This document shows positions 1 through 12,639 of a stretch of 60,000 bases of DNA, in pieces. Location: assembly GCF_964204645.1 (NCBI RefSeq), contig NC_134030.1, positions 21,149,110-21,209,109 on the forward strand. Reading direction: 5' to 3'. The position numbers and the translations under genes are program-made. The stretch comes from Tubulanus polymorphus (Eukaryota; Nemertea; Palaeonemertea; Tubulaniformes; Tubulanidae). Position 1 is the stretch's first letter. Each line of letters opens with the position of its first letter. The notes under the pieces are model-generated. The model searched no databases, was not told the DNA's origin, and saw nothing but the letters and a program-made list of their open reading frames with translations.

Positions 1-932
1 ATTAGACATTTTATCAGAACACTTTCAGAAACTGATCGTCCACACTTTATAATGTGTTCAGTGCTTCACCTGAGACATTTCTAATTGAAAATGAACTACA
101 AACACCAGATATTAGATATTTTATCAGCACACTCTCAAAAACTGATCGTCCACACTTCACATGTGTTCAGTGCATCACCTGAGACATTTCTAATCGAAAA
201 TGAACTACAACCACCAGATATTAGATATTTTATCAGCACACTTTCAAAAACAGATCGTCCTCACTTCACATGTGTTCAGTGCTTCACCTGAGACATATTT
301 AATTGAAAATGAACTACAAACACCAGACATTAGACATTTTATCAGCATATTTTCAAAAACTGATCGTCCACACTTCACATGTGTCCAGTGCATCACCTGA
401 GACATTTCTAATCGAAAATGAACTACAAACACCAGATATTAGACATTTTAACAGTACACTTTCAAAAACTGATCGTCCCCACTTCACATGTGTTCAGTGC
501 TTCACCTGAGACATTTCTAATTGAAAATGAACTACAAACACCAGATATTAGACATTTTATCAGCACCCTTTCAAAAACTGATCGTCCACACTTCACATGT
601 GTTCAGCGCTTCACCTGAGACATTTCTAATCGAAAATGAACTACAAACACCAGATATTAGACATTTTATCAGCACCCTTTCAAAAACTGATCGTCCACAC
701 TTCACATGTGTTCAGTGCTTCATCTGAGACATTTCTAATTGAAAATGAACTACAAACACCAGATATTAGACATTTTATCAGCGCACTTTCAAAAACTGAT
801 CGTCCACACTTCACATGTGTTCAGTGCTTCACCTGAGACATTTTTAATTGAAAATGAACTACAAACACCAGATATTAGACATTTTATCAGCATATTTTCA
901 AAAACTGATCGTCTAAGCTTCACGTGTGTTCA
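1..932 (+). repeat. Family A tandem array, 109 bp unit, ~8.5 copies
   Basis: A 109 bp unit is repeated head to tail, and the array is cut by the window edge. Each unit contains the landmarks TCGTCCACACTTCACATGTG and CACCTGAGACATTTCTAAT. Because 109 is not a multiple of three, each pair of units gives an apparent ~68-residue frame in shifting phases. These frames are repeat artefacts, not genes. The last unit decays near position 905-932. The same family recurs inverted at 17660-18650 and direct at 28003-28454. Confidence 0.95.
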
Positions 933-2339
933 AGACATAAGACATTCAGACATTACAAATTTTGCTTATGTAATATTCACTGTAAATTCTATAAAATCTC
1001 GTATGGAATCAGTTTTTATCGTCTATAAACCGACCGCATCATCAGCGCGCGGCATTTGCGCAAAAAACCGACAGCTATTTCGCAATAACGCTGGCGGTTT
1101 AATGGTCAATATACCGAATGCAAAAAGAAAGAACATTTTATTAGATTCTAAGTTTCTTTTTTTTCGCCGGCAGCGATGAACATTATCTGCAGCAGCGCGA
1201 GCTACATATCATTTGCAACGATTTGTTTTTTTTCTTTGAGGTTTCGTTGTCGTGACGTTTGATTTTTTATTCGCGTCCTAAAGCGTTGCTCGACGATCTG
1301 AAAGCATTTTCCCGCTTTTTTAACGGCGATTTATGATTTCGATGTGTTTTTCCGAATGCACAATCGTAGGCGTGGACAATCGCTTTTTCGAGAATGGAAG
1401 TTACCGCGATCGACGATTTTACATTTAGACAATCAGTGATTTAGACCAGACAATCATCTATAAAACTAGAAAATCTTAGATCGAGACAATCAAGAGACAA
1501 TCAATAATTTTGGATAATGATATTTGAAGACAATCATCGATCTAGATAATTGTTGAACTTGGACTTGGACAATCATAGATTGGAACTGAGTGGGTTTTGA
1601 CATTCATATTTTAAGACAATCATATTCATATAGTCATTGAATTCAGACAGTCGTTGGATTCAGACAATCATTGATATGTGAACATACATTAATGAAGTTA
1701 TTGATTTTGAAAATCATCGATAAAAATCACTTGAAACAATCATGAATTTAGACAAGCATGAACTGAGACAATCATTGGTTTCGACAATGTAGACAATCAT
1801 TGGTTTAGACAATCATTGGTTGTTGCTATTAACAATTGCTGTCGTGTATTATTCCGATCAGTAGTTTTTATCAATAATGCATTTCGGAGGCTGTTTAGCG
1901 GCTGCGTCATTTATCCTGTATTTAGTGTACGGACTCGTTGATGGATGACCCCCGACAGGCCTGATACGTATTTTTAGGTGATATTAATCGGCCCCTGTCG
2001 TATTCGGCGCGTCGCGAGCGCAATTTTTTATTCGACGGCTATGATTGATTCTGCATCGCGTGTGGAGTGTCTGTATCTGATAGACGTGAGAGTGTCTATT
2101 GGCGAGTGTCATTGTAGAGCGCGTGTGTTCGTCCGCCCGTCTGACCGGCCGTCCGTCTGCCAGTGGCGTGATGGATCGCTTGTCGACGGTTGAAAATTTC
2201 AATAATGAATCGGTAAATAAACAAACAACGACAACGCAATCGAATCAACGGTTTATTTAAACGACGAGGGCCAAACTTGGGAATTGTTCGTGTCTTTGTT
2301 GGAGATATGAATTCAGATTTTCGTTTCATATCTGTAATG
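933..2339. other. Unassigned AT-rich region with degenerate GACAATCAT motif
   Basis: No convincing gene. From about 1376 to 1830 the words GACAATCAT and AGACAATCA recur many times at irregular spacing, which looks like an old, decayed short tandem repeat. The segment 1975-2200 is richer in CpG and carries short open frames on both strands that resemble no family I know. Confidence 0.5.
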
Positions 2340-2670
2340 CGACTGCGGCAATAGAGGGTTGCACCTGAAATAAGGATCCACCAGGTGTCGCTAGTATATA
2401 GTAGGGCATCAACTACTGCTGCAATAGAGAATTCTACTAGTGGCATGTGAGCATCCACCAGGTGTCGCTAGTGTGCAGTAGGGCATCAACTACTGCGGCA
2501 ATAGAGGATTCCATTTGTGACAAGTGCGGATCACCAGGTGTCGCTAGTGTGCAGTAGGACATCAACTACTGCAGCAATAGAGGATTCCTTGTGGCAAATA
2601 AGGATCCACCAGGTGTCGCTAGTGTGCAGTAAGACATCATCTACTGTGGCAATAGAGGATTCAACTGGCA
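2340..2670 (+). repeat. Family B array, 77 bp unit, ~4.3 copies
   Basis: Units run GGATCCACCAGGTGTCGCTA, then GTGTGCAGTAGGACATC, AACTACTGCGGCAATAGAGG and ATTCCACTTGTGGCAAGTGA. Each unit carries two inverted repeats, GCAGTAG/CTACTGC and CACTTG/CAAGTG. At 2670-2720 a short remnant of the conserved family flank (AGAAATGTGTGA) follows the array. Confidence 0.93.
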
Positions 2671-2998
2671 AACACTGAAAAATGAAGGGTTGAAAAGTAG
2701 AAATGTGTGATTGTTTTTTTTGAGGCTCATTTTGATGATATTATTTGGACTAAGAAAATGGATAAAGAAACTTGCAACTATTGATACAGAAATAGAAATT
2801 GAAAATGAATGGCTATTGAAGCGTTACTGTAAGTTTGTGTTGCCTGTTGTTAGATGACGTTGATGATGATGGTGATGATGACAGTGTTGTATCAGGTTTA
2901 TATCTATTTGTCTTCATTGAAACGTGTGTTAAACCTTATCGGTTCAGTCATTAATTATATATTAAACACTGTCGGATACCAGCTGAGCGTAGCGCGCC
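2671..2998. other. Unassigned spacer between array B and the pyrimidine tract
   Basis: Apart from the first ~50 bp, which look like decayed family B flank, I see no gene or repeat here. A short (GAT)-like run lies near 2862-2880. Confidence 0.4.
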
Positions 2999-3712
2999 CT
3001 TCTCTCTCATCTCATCGATGCTCTCACTTCTCTCTCCTCTCTCCCCTCACACCTCTTCTCATCTCTCAAACCAAATCTCTCTCAAACATCTTTCCTCTTC
3101 TTATACCTCTTACCTCTCCTTTTCCTCTCACACCTTTCGCCTCCCCCCATCTTATGATGCCTCCTTCCTTTTCACCTTTCTCATCTCCTTTCTCTGCTTC
3201 CCTCTCTCCCCCCTAGCTTCAAGTTATCTGATTCATAGGAGAGGGTGATGGAGAGGGAGGAGACAGAGAGGGGGAGGGAGTAGGATAGAGGAAGGGAGGA
3301 GAGGGAGGGAGTAGGGTAGAGGAAGGGAGGAGAGGGGGAGGGAATAGGATAGAGGAAGGGAGGAGACGGAGAGGGGAGGGAGTAGGATAGAGGAAGGGAG
3401 GAGAGGGGGAGGGAGTAGGATAGAGGAAGGGAGGCGATGAAGAGGGGAGGGAGTAGGATAGAGGAAGGGAGGAGATGTAGAGGGGGAGGGAGTAGGATAG
3501 AGGAAGGGAGGCGATGAAGAGGGGGAGGGAGTAGGATAGAGGAAGGGAGGAGATGTAGAGGGGAGGGAGTAGGATAGAGGAAGGGAGGCGATGGAGAGGG
3601 GACGGAGATGGGGAAGGGAGGAAGAGGGATAGATGATGAGAGGTAGGTGACAGAGAGGGGAGGGAGAGGGGGAAGGAGGTAGGAGCCAGAGAGGGAGAGA
3701 GAGCATATTGTC
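2999..3712. repeat. Pyrimidine tract (2999-3215) followed by purine minisatellite (3238-3712)
   Basis: The + strand switches from almost pure C/T to almost pure A/G. The purine part is a 33-36 bp minisatellite with the recurring words GTAGGATAGAGGAAGGGAGG and GAGGGGGAGGGA. A Y-tract next to an R-tract forms an imperfect inverted repeat, and the G runs on the + strand could favour triplex or quadruplex structures. The long S/P/L-rich frames on the minus strand are low-complexity artefacts. Confidence 0.9.
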
Positions 3713-3970
3713 TGATAGGTAATAGCTCCACGCCGATTCACTACTCACACTGATTCGTGTATAATACATAATACAACGAATCAAAGTTTACGATTCATCG
3801 GTGATTAACTTGAATCATTAATCTGTAATCTCTCGTCGAGGGAGCAGCGTTATCAGCTCGTAAAACAGACTCCGGAGTCGCGTCGCGGAGTCGACAGATG
3901 ATCGTTGGGAGTCGTCGGTTAATTCCCTGTCGACATTTACATTATTCATAATTATCAGTCTCCGCGTTAA

Positions 3971-4362
3971 CCCTTTCATATCCGTCTGCCGAGTTCATAG
4001 TTCTACCACTAGGTGGCATGAGTTGTTATCTCTGCATTCCATCTGCTGAGTTCATAATTCTACCACTAGATGGCATGATTTGTTTTCTCAGCATTACCTC
4101 CTTTCATATCCGACCTGTGAGTTCACAATTCTACCACTAGATGGCGTGATTTGTTTTCTCAGCGTTACCTCCTTTCATATCTGACCTCTGAGTTCACAAT
4201 TCTACCACTAGATGGCGTGATTTGTTTTTTCAGCGTTACCTCCTTTCATATCCGACCTCTGTGTTCACAATTCTACCACTAGATGGCGCGATCTGTTTTC
4301 TCAGCGTTACCCCCTTTCATATCCGTCTGCCGGGTTCATGATTCTACCACCAGGTGGCATGA
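3971..4362 (+). repeat. 71 bp tandem repeat carrying CTCF-like cores, ~5-6 copies
   Basis: Units begin CCTTTCATATCCGACCTC and each contains TACCACTAGATGGCGTG or a close variant (TACCACTAGGTGGCATG near 4004). The core resembles the metazoan CTCF motif CCASYAGRKGGCRS. The first two units are shorter. The array opens with TTAACCCTTTCA, the same start as the TTAA-flanked MITE family elsewhere in the window. Confidence 0.85.
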
Positions 4363-5149
4363 CTACTTATTGAGCAAATATTCGTAATAAATATTCGTAT
4401 TCAAATAATTTCACTGGTAATCGGAAAAATGTATTGATTTGATTAAAAAGACCCGCAATATTTCGGATTTCGCGTGTTGATGTTTCTGGTAGAATGCTTC
4501 CGCCATCTTCGGAGATTTATCGGAAATGAAATTCATGAATTCGAAATCACCCCGTCAGACTTCTATAAGACGTCAAAGAAAGAAGCGATGAATTCTATTT
4601 TTTTGTACAAGATACATGTCATAATTAAAAACACACTTGGATTTTAGGCTGAATAGATTATTATCATTATCATTAAGACCCGTAACAGATTTGATAAGGA
4701 TTAAGTCTATTACACTGACGTTTCAGGTGGAATTTCTTCTTAAGAGATTTATTTCGAACAGAGCTTTTTCACCAAATATGGGTAGAATTCACTGAAATTC
4801 CATCCTCTGTAAATACATAAATCGTAACACGATTGTAAAAAGCTATTCATTCAACTCAACTTGCGTGTTATTCAAAGTCCACCATTCTGGAGTTATTTGA
4901 CTAAGTCGGTATTTAACTGCAGCAATAACGCTACAAAATCATCGTGTAGTGCTTCAAATATGTTCGTTACTAAAAAACATTCACGGTTTTAGAGAAATTC
5001 ACAGAAAAACAATATTTTCTTTTAAAACGAAGTTGTTTTTTTGCGATGAAATTCTCAAATCATTACTTAACTCTTCAAGTATCATTTTGTCCAAACCATT
5101 CATTTTTTGGTAGAAATCACTTTAAAAATTTTAAACATTATCCTATGTA
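4363..5149. other. Unassigned AT-rich region
   Basis: No ORF of note, tandem repeat or terminal inverted repeat recognised. The sequence is AT-rich with many short A/T runs. Confidence 0.4.
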
Positions 5150-5310
5150 TATCTGTGCTATATATTAAGGCGTAGTAATAATACTAAATTTTGTGTAACC
5201 AGCATTTATGTTTGTAAATACAATCCGTTATAATTTTTTCTATGGACCCGGTATCTGAAATAAAGTTTATTAATATCATTATTACAATTATTAATATTAT
5301 TATTATATCT
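5150..5310 (+). mobile_element. Possible 3' tail of a non-LTR retrotransposon
   Basis: An AATAAAG polyadenylation-like signal near 5258 is followed by a run of ATT/TTA trinucleotides (5270-5310). This is the usual layout of the 3' end of CR1/L2-like LINEs or their SINE partners. No reverse transcriptase frame is present upstream, so at most this is a 5'-truncated copy. Confidence 0.35.
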
Positions 5311-5574
5311 AAAACATTTGCTGCTCATTTTGCAGATTTTGAGTTTTCTTCATTTTTGTATTTTTCAGATATTTGTGTTTTGCGGGTCACACGTTTTGAT
5401 GTCACAGTTTTCCAGATGACCGACGAACTAAAGGTAGGTACTTATTTGAGCTGTCAAACCCGACATGAAAAAACTTTGAAATTTTATTGAAATGGCGAAC
5501 TTATTTTCAATATTCAGCTAAAACCATTTTTATCACTGGTTTGTTAGGGTGGTCTGTAAATGTAAGGAATACAT

Positions 5575-5668
5575 AACCTAACCCTTCCTAGCTCAGCTGG
5601 GATTTGAACCAGGGACCTTGCGTGTGCCACACCCATGAACTAACCACTTGAGCTACTGAACTGTAGTT
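5575..5668 (-). mobile_element. tRNA-derived SINE head or tRNA pseudogene
   Basis: Read on the minus strand, it has an A-box-like TAGCTCAAGTGGTTAG and a B box GGTTCAAATCC about 36 nt apart, the Pol III internal promoter layout. GTTCAGT and GCTGAGC at the two ends can pair as a 7 bp acceptor stem (two G-T pairs). The T stem is mismatched, so a functional tRNA is unlikely. A SINE head or tRNA pseudogene fits better. Confidence 0.6.
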
Positions 5669-6599
5669 TGGTTAGTCAGACTGGTCAGTGAGTTCACCAA
5701 TTGTCTGCGTTGACCATCAGTCATGAGTGTTAACTATCAACTAACAATAACGTGGTAAAACTACGCAATGAATCGCGAGAGACGAATAGAATATTTAAGT
5801 CCCACAATCACAGGATCGAATAAGTTTTAAAAAAAAAATTGAAATTATTAAAATTTATTAAAAACGCGAATTTTTCGGTTTTACACTAAACATCATTTTC
5901 AAGAGTAACGATACTTGATAACTATTGACTAACAATATTCTGGATCCAGTTCCATAGTTCTGAGTTAGATTTAACCATGCAGTTAAAACTTTTAAAATGA
6001 ACTGATTTTAGAGTTTCAAAGGCGAATCTTTTATATTTCCGGTAGGGTAAATTTTCCACCGGAAAAGAGTCTCATAAGAATGCAGAAAAATAGACTTAAA
6101 ATTCTCAAAACACTGACTGACTATACCACCTCATATGTTGATAGTTTTCAAAATATTCTCTACCAGAAAAAAAACCGATCATTTCCTGATTACAACAGAT
6201 TCTTGTCACACCCGATTCTGGGAATTTTCAACAGAATGAGTCTGTTCCATAGTTTCGTTTTCGATAATGAAAAAAAAAAACAACTTCTCATAGCAACAAT
6301 TTGTGCCAAACTTAAAAATAGCTCTGTTCGCTAACAATACCTGCTACAATTCTCAGATTACGAGGGAAAAGTTTCTAAAACCTAATTGCCAGGAATTTTC
6401 AAGGGAAATTACTCTCTTATCCATTCGATAGGGAAATTGTTTTGCAAAAATGCCAGAAAACTAAGGCATGAAAAAAAGAAGTGAAATGCTCTTTTTCTTG
6501 TAAAATAACCTGATGGAGAATAGGAATTTATCGGGACAAGGTAATTTACTCAGGAATAAGGTTATCTAAACCTGGACAGTTTTTCGAACTTGAAGTTCA
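5669..6599. other. Unassigned AT-rich region
   Basis: Contains an 84-codon + strand frame at 6080-6334 that is Lys/Asn/Phe-rich, interrupted by A homopolymers and unlike any family I recognise. I treat it as chance. No repeat array seen. Confidence 0.4.
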
Positions 6600-6739
6600 G
6601 GGGCTGGTTCCTCAGTTGAGACTTAAGTCCAAAAATGGTCTTAAATTTCAAGACTGGTCTTAAGTTGTTAGATAAGCTACAGAACTAAGTTGGTCTTAGA
6701 CTGGTCTTAAGTCTAAGCCATGACTATGGAACTGAGCCC
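6600..6739. mobile_element. Solo family C MITE (~140 bp)
   Basis: Starts GGGGCTGGTTCCTCAGT and ends ATGGAACTGAGCCC, so the ends are imperfect terminal inverted repeats. The interior holds GACTGGTCTTAAGTTGTTAG, the reverse complement of the 47 bp family C tandem unit. Its length matches the copies at 41846-41985 and 42805-42945. No transposase is encoded, so the element is non-autonomous. Confidence 0.8.
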
Positions 6740-7693
6740 AGCCTTTTAGATGCAGTTTTACTCGGATGAGCATTAGTTCAGTTCTCTATTATCAGAGGGC
6801 AGCACTGCATTGTATGGAAGCTTCCTCCATCTGACTGATACGAAATTCCCCGATTGATACAAAGAATTTCTTCTCCATTTTTGTGCAATCTTTCGGTTCT
6901 CATGAAAGGAATTGTGAATCTTTTCATCTTTTAATGAGAACATGCAAGAAATTCGAAAAACGGTCGATGAAACGGTGCGGCCCTCGACCAGTAGGTGGCG
7001 AATGGGTGGATATTCGAAAATTTCTTGTGACTTTTTCATTGTGAATCGGAATTTCATATGCCTTAAAACAGATTTTTTTAAAATTTCAACCGAAATCTTT
7101 TACGTTTCCAACAATGTGAATTTTTGATCGAGAATCAATAAGAATCTTATTGAAAAATTCAAATTCAGGATTTTTACCGCACGTTGCTTAGAAATTTTGT
7201 TTGACGATTATGAATTCAAAATTTGAATCTTAAATGTAGACTTAATTAAAATCTTAACCCAAGACTGGTGACGACTGAAATCTATTTATTATCGGAGCAA
7301 TTTTTATTGCGGAAACAAAATTAAAAACGCCAAGAATTTGTGTCAAGTATTGTTTTGATTTTTCCGCCGGCGAGCGGTTGATAGCGTCGAGCTGCACCGC
7401 GACCCTCTTAAATATCTATTAATTCTATTGTTTACCAGTCTCGGCCTCGCCTTTGGGTCATGTGATCGTGCGGGTCATGTGATCGTCGTTCGATTAGCTT
7501 TAGAAACGCGTACAACTCACGACCTTCACCTTCACCTCGTTGATATCTTCTGTTCTGGTGCAGTTCAGATAAAATCGAACTATCAATCGATTTTCAGGTG
7601 GCTCTAATTTTATTTCTTTGAACGCAAAATAAGGAATAAAACAAAAAGTCTAAAATGAAAATGAAATTTTTTGTCGAATTTTCCAGTTTTTGT
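6740..7693. other. Unassigned region with one CTCF-like site
   Basis: GACCAGTAGGTGGCGAA at about 6986 resembles the core of a CTCF site. Otherwise no gene or repeat is evident. Small frames around 6773-7127 overlap on both strands and look random. Confidence 0.4.
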
Positions 7694-7845
7694 TTGACCC
7701 TTTCAGTGCGTCTACACCGCAGTGCGGTGTATTGATGTAATTAGTAATTAGTAATTATCTCTCTTGAAAAATGGTGTATTTTTCAAAATTTTAGAATTAT
7801 CTCCAGCACTATAGGGTATTGATTAGTCAGCACTGAAAGGGGTAA
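7694..7845. mobile_element. Degraded piggyBac-like MITE (short copy)
   Basis: Begins CCCTTTCAGTGCGTCTACAC and ends with the inverted counterpart GCACTGAAAGGGG. It keeps one TACACCGCAGTGCGGTGTA hairpin. The TTAA target sites have decayed (TTGA on the left, GTAA on the right). It is shorter than the copy at 57993-58288, so part of the interior is missing. Confidence 0.75.
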
Positions 7846-8690
7846 CCCTTTAAATATTTTTGAATAGACATGAGGTCCTGGTGTCAGATTGTGGAGGTTC
7901 TGTTTGATCAATCGCAATTAATCACTGTTAATTAAAATTATAGGTTAAGCTGGGTCTAGGGCCCAGTTTCAAAAAAACTTTAGCTCAAATTTTTGGTGTA
8001 ATTGCTATTGGTTACTTCACATTTTCAATGAGGACAACAATTCAAACTTAATCGTTTTAGGCTAAAGAATTTTTTGGAAACTGGTCCCAGGGCTCAGTTT
8101 TCACGGGCACTTTCTAACGGTCCCAAATAGATCCAACTTGAGAGCGGAGTCTACCTACAGTAGTAATGTCTAGTAAGTAGAGTATTAGCGAAATTGTTAG
8201 ATAATATTTCTGGTGGTTTAGGCGATTATGGGTAAGCTGATAGTTGCCGGGTAACCCTTTGAAAAAACCGTGTAAGCAAAAATCATAAGTATGAAGACTT
8301 TGTTACGCGGTGGGTGCTCAAACAATCGGAGCCAGCCAATATCCCCGACTCTCGTGGGTATGATTAGTCAACTCGTAAAAAATGACTTAATACCTGCGGT
8401 CAAACCATATGCCTTTCCAGTACGTAGACTAGGATCCACTAAAGCCGCCTCCCGAGGCGGTCGGCGCGTCGTTCAAAACTTAACTTAAGACTTCGGAAGA
8501 TGTTATGACAGGCGGGATTTCCGAATTAGCATATGGCGTGGATTCTATTGTTGAAATCGTAAGATCCGGTTGCTGTGTTCGTCAGCTTTAGTTTCTATTA
8601 TAGAACCGGGATGGTCTTAAGTCTAAGCTCTGATTGCGCAACTGTACTACTGGTTGCTGGACTTACAGTTGCGCAGACATTATCTAGACA
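7846..8690. other. Unassigned region with inverted-repeat fragments
   Basis: GGGCCCAGTTTCAAAAAAAC (~7959) and a partner TGGAAACTGGTCCCAGGGC (~8075-8094) form an imperfect inverted repeat about 130 bp apart, perhaps another MITE. The 65-codon frame at 8291-8488 matches no family I know. At 8610-8680 a short family C-like piece carries TTGCGCAACTG. Confidence 0.4.
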
Positions 8691-8995
8691 TCAGACCAGT
8701 CAGGATAACCACTTAAAACCAGTCTAAGCTCATTTTGGTTCCATAGCCAATCTAACAACTTAAGACCAGTCTCAACTAATTTTTGGTTCTATAACCAATC
8801 TAACAACTTGAGACCAGTCTAAGCTCATTTTGGTTCTATAACCAATCTAACAACTTGAGACCAGTCTAAGCTCATTTTGGTTCTATAACCGATCTAACAG
8901 CTTTAGACCAGTCTAAGGTCAATTTGGTTCTATAGCCAATCTAACAACTTGAGACCGGTCTTAGCTCATTTGGTTCTATGGCAAATCTAACAGTG
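8691..8995 (+). repeat. Family C array, 47 bp unit, ~6 copies
   Basis: Repeats of CTTAAGACCAGTCTAAGCTC plus ATTTTGGTTCTATAACCAAT and CTAACAA. The array is direct and moderately diverged. The unit equals the interior of the solo MITEs at 6600, 41846 and 42805. Confidence 0.93.
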
Positions 8996-9540
8996 CAACT
9001 TAGGGTCCTGAGATTCAAAATTTGAACAGATAATTGAGAATCAACTGTTCTGACCACCTTAGGACCCTCGGATCCCTCAAGCCTTGTAAACTATTTTTCA
9101 ATTTTAAGCATTATTTATGTAAATGAATTATTAGTTATGAATACAAGAAATCTTTATGATTAATTAAACATCGATTGATTGATACATTTTAGGAGGACAC
9201 CCTGAGCCCTAAGAGCCGTACCTCAGGGGGGAGGGAACATCCTTTATAAGATACAATAATGACTTTATAATATGATAATATAACGAATAATCAGACAAAA
9301 TACAAGTGATAATGAGGATTATTATAAACGTAAAGAAAATAGAAAAGAATGATAAAAATTATTATTATAATAATAATTTACTTGCCGATCTTATTGACGT
9401 CAATGGTTTCAATTCTAAATCTATATTTGTTTATTTCCAAATCATTTTTAACATGACTTTTATAAAGAAAACTATCAATATCACTTTTATCATCTTAGTT
9501 GAATTGAGGAAAAATTGAATATCATATACCATATCATATC
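8996..9540. other. Unassigned AT-rich region
   Basis: AT-rich, with ATTATTATAATAATAATTT near 9358. No credible coding sequence. The 70-codon frame at 9306-9518 is Ile/Asn-rich and looks like a composition artefact. Confidence 0.4.
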
Positions 9541-9547
9541 ATATCAT

Positions 9548-9588
<41 letters not shown>
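9541..9588. repeat. (ATATC)n/(TA)n microsatellite
   Basis: A few ATATC units run into a pure TA dinucleotide tract of about 38 bp. Confidence 0.95.
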
Positions 9589-9591
<3 letters not shown>

Positions 9592-10308
9592 CATTACAAC
9601 AGTGTTTCATCTCCACGGGAGGGGTTTCTCTCTCTTACGTCAACAGTACCTGCTGCTGCTGCTTCTGCTGCAATCTCCCAACCAGAGTTCTTTAGGTCAC
9701 TAAAACCATACCTACACGTGTTAAATGTAAATATGCTCATTGCCGCCGCTGGTTAGAACAACTCTCTCCCCCTGACTCTCCAGCGCGCGTGTTCGCTTTA
9801 TTATATTTTATTTTCTCCGTTTATCGAGAAATTCTCCGATTAATTTCCGCGTTGATTAAGCGAAACTGGTAAGTGTTAACAAACCTTTTCTTATATCGAT
9901 TATCTAACGGTCTTAGAGGTTTTTCGTTTTTGAAGGATGATTGGTTTTCAGATGTGATATTTCTGTTTTTATATTCCGTAATTCGGTCGGTTTTAAAACT
10001 GAAAGTTTTGTGAAAAAAATATAAAAAGTGGGTTTTTTGCGCTCGCTTCGAACTCAACAAAGCGATATTGTTGTCTCCGGATCAGAATTCAGGCAAAAAC
10101 TGCAACTCAACGATTTCTTATTATTGTCTTTTTAGTATTTATGGTTTCAGACCAGTTTTGTCATAGACTAGGTTTTAACTTCACTCAAATAGTTGACTTG
10201 AACTTAATAGCGTTATAGTTGAAAAATTGGTATTGATTTCTTTTTCAAATTTGAGATCTATTTTCCGGGTAAAGTTGTTTTTATTTCTTCGTCGTGAATT
10301 CCGATTGT
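9589..10308. other. Unassigned region
   Basis: A (CTG)n-like run lies at 9650-9668. No supported gene. The 79-codon minus-strand frame at 9821-10060 resembles no known family. Confidence 0.4.
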
Positions 10309-10772
10309 GACCAGGTGTCGCTAGTGTGCAGTAGGACATCAACTACTGCGGCAATAGAGGATTCCACTTGTTGCAAGTCAGGATCCACCAGGTGTCACTA
10401 GTGTGCAGTAGAACATCAGCTACTGCGGCAATAGAGGATTCCACTTGCGGCAAGTGAGGATCCACCAGGTGTCGCTAGTGTGCAGTAGGACATCAACTAC
10501 TGCAGCATTAGAGGATTCCACTTGTGGCAAGTGAGGATCCACCAGGTGTCGCTTGCGTGCAGTAGGACATCAACTACTGCGACAATAGAGGATTCCACTT
10601 GTGGCAAGTGAGGATCCACCAGGTGTCGCTAGCAGTAGTTACTCTTCAATTAGTTCCAGATTTAAATTAAAATCGGATCAAATTTTCTTCTCTTTGAGTA
10701 AATCAATTATCAGTGAAAACTATACCAAACACTGACGGTAGAAATGTGTGAATCTTTTCATAATCATATTTG
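10309..10772 (+). mobile_element. Family B element: 77 bp array (10309-10632) plus conserved flank (10633-10772)
   Basis: About 4.2 direct 77 bp units are followed by ~130 bp of non-repeated sequence. The flank includes TCTTTGAGTAAATCAATTAT, AACTATACCAAACACTGAC and AGAAATGTGTGAAT. The same flank occurs, inverted, next to the arrays at 25548-26084 and 53478-53786, with only scattered substitutions. A tandem core with a shared unique flank is the architecture of non-autonomous Helitron/Helentron-like or Pearl-like elements. The class assignment is inference, because no terminal hairpin or TIR was identified. Confidence 0.75.
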
Positions 10773-11211
10773 GATTCGCGATTTAAAAATCCAGACCTCA
10801 AAAGTTGAAAATTGAAAACGAACTGATTTTGACTCACAACGCCAGGCGGTGGTCAGATAGTGTATTAGAACTAACCCATTGAGAACAGTTAATTAGTCGA
10901 TGTATCTACGCTCTGTAAGGGGTTCGAATATTCAGTATTCAAATAGCTGTTAATTAAAGATCTGGTAAAAGTACGAGCTATGCTTACATATATCGCTGGT
11001 CAGTGAAACCAACACCTCCTCTCTGACTGATTCAGACTGTCTGTTCTAATCCCTCACTTCTGAATCTCAGTAACACACCTGTCTGATATTACAAATAGTT
11101 ATCATACAGTTGTGAGGGTAAACTCATTCTACAGATCAGATATGTGAAATGTGAGATTGTTGATTCGTATATACGCGATCTATACTAAAACATTTAACCT
11201 TAGCCTTATTG
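10773..11211. other. Unassigned region
   Basis: No repeat array, TIR or credible ORF seen. Confidence 0.4.
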
Positions 11212-11764
11212 TATTTGGGTTTAATTTGACTCCCAAATCAGTTCCACAATTGTGTGGGTTTAATTTGACTCCCAAATCAGTTCCACAGTTGTGTGGGTTT
11301 AATTTGACTCCCAAATCAGTTCCACAGTTGTGTGGGTTTAATCTGACTCCGAATCCAGCTCCACTGTTGTGTGGGTTTAATTTGACTCCCAAATCAGTTC
11401 CACAATTGTGTGGGTTTAATCTGACTCTGAATCCAGCTCCACTGTTGTGTGGGTTTAATTTTACTCCTAAATCAGTTTTACAATTGTGTGGGTTTAATCT
11501 GACTCTGAATCCAGTTCCACTGTTGTGTGGGTTTAATTTGACTCCCAAATCAGTTCCACAGTTGTGTGGGTTCAATTGGACTGTGGATCCAGTTCCACAG
11601 TTTTTGTGGGTTTATTTTGACTCTGGACCCAGTTCCACAGCTGTGTGGGTTTAATTTGACTCCCAAATCAGTTCCACAGTTGTATGGATTGATTTTGACT
11701 CTTGATCCAGTTTGCACAAGTGTGGATTTAATTGGACTGTGGATCTAGTTCCACAGTTGTGTGT
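11212..11764 (+). repeat. Family D array, 39 bp unit, ~14 copies
   Basis: Units read GTTCCACAGTTGTGTGGGTT then TAATTTGACTCCCAAATCA. Two alternating subtypes (CCCAAATCA and CTGAATCCA) suggest higher-order duplication. The period is a multiple of three, so the array stays open in several frames on both strands with a 13-residue repeat (CGFNLTPKSVPQL). I read that as an artefact of period and composition. Confidence 0.93.
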
Positions 11765-12057
11765 TCCGACCCCCAGCACGTAGCATAAAGGATAATCCGA
11801 CAACTAGAAAAAATGTCAAGCAAGTAAAACTCGGCTCAGCTCAGCGAGTGAGTGAGTGATATGTGGGGCCCTGGTTGAAGATGGAAGGAGAGGTGAATAT
11901 TTTCTAGATAAACACAGATGTCAGAAATCCAATCTTTGCACCCACAATATGTCGTATACCCATACTGCTTTCTGAAAAGACAAGCAAAATGAATCATCAC
12001 AAACAAATTATGTTTATATCATAACCTAACATATTCAGTAAACTATACCATTTCCTC
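11765..12057. other. Unassigned spacer
   Basis: Short spacer between array D and the CT tract. It has CTCGGCTCAGCTCAGCGAG and a (GAGT)n run near 11845. No gene. Confidence 0.4.
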
Positions 12058-12617
<560 letters not shown>

Positions 12618-12639
12618 CCAGTCCACAATCTAGTTACAC

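Noticed and set aside
85-1179. Chain of 62-146 residue frames with LDILSAHFQKLIVHTSHV-like repeats
   Set aside because: Products of the 109 bp satellite read in shifting phases; the same frames appear in inverted and dispersed arrays with no promoter or splice context.
2340-2670. CRISPR array
   Set aside because: Eukaryotic context, units are contiguous with no unique spacers, and there are no cas genes.
5575-5668. Functional tRNA gene
   Set aside because: The acceptor ends can pair, but the T stem is mismatched and the anticodon arm is unclear.
8291-8488. 65-residue frame as a small gene
   Set aside because: No recognisable domain, signal peptide or conserved context, and random frames of this size are common.
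11151-11748. Repeat protein with CGFNLTPKSVPQL units
   Set aside because: A 39 bp minisatellite has a 3n period, so open frames arise on both strands; unit variants show no bias toward silent changes that I can see.
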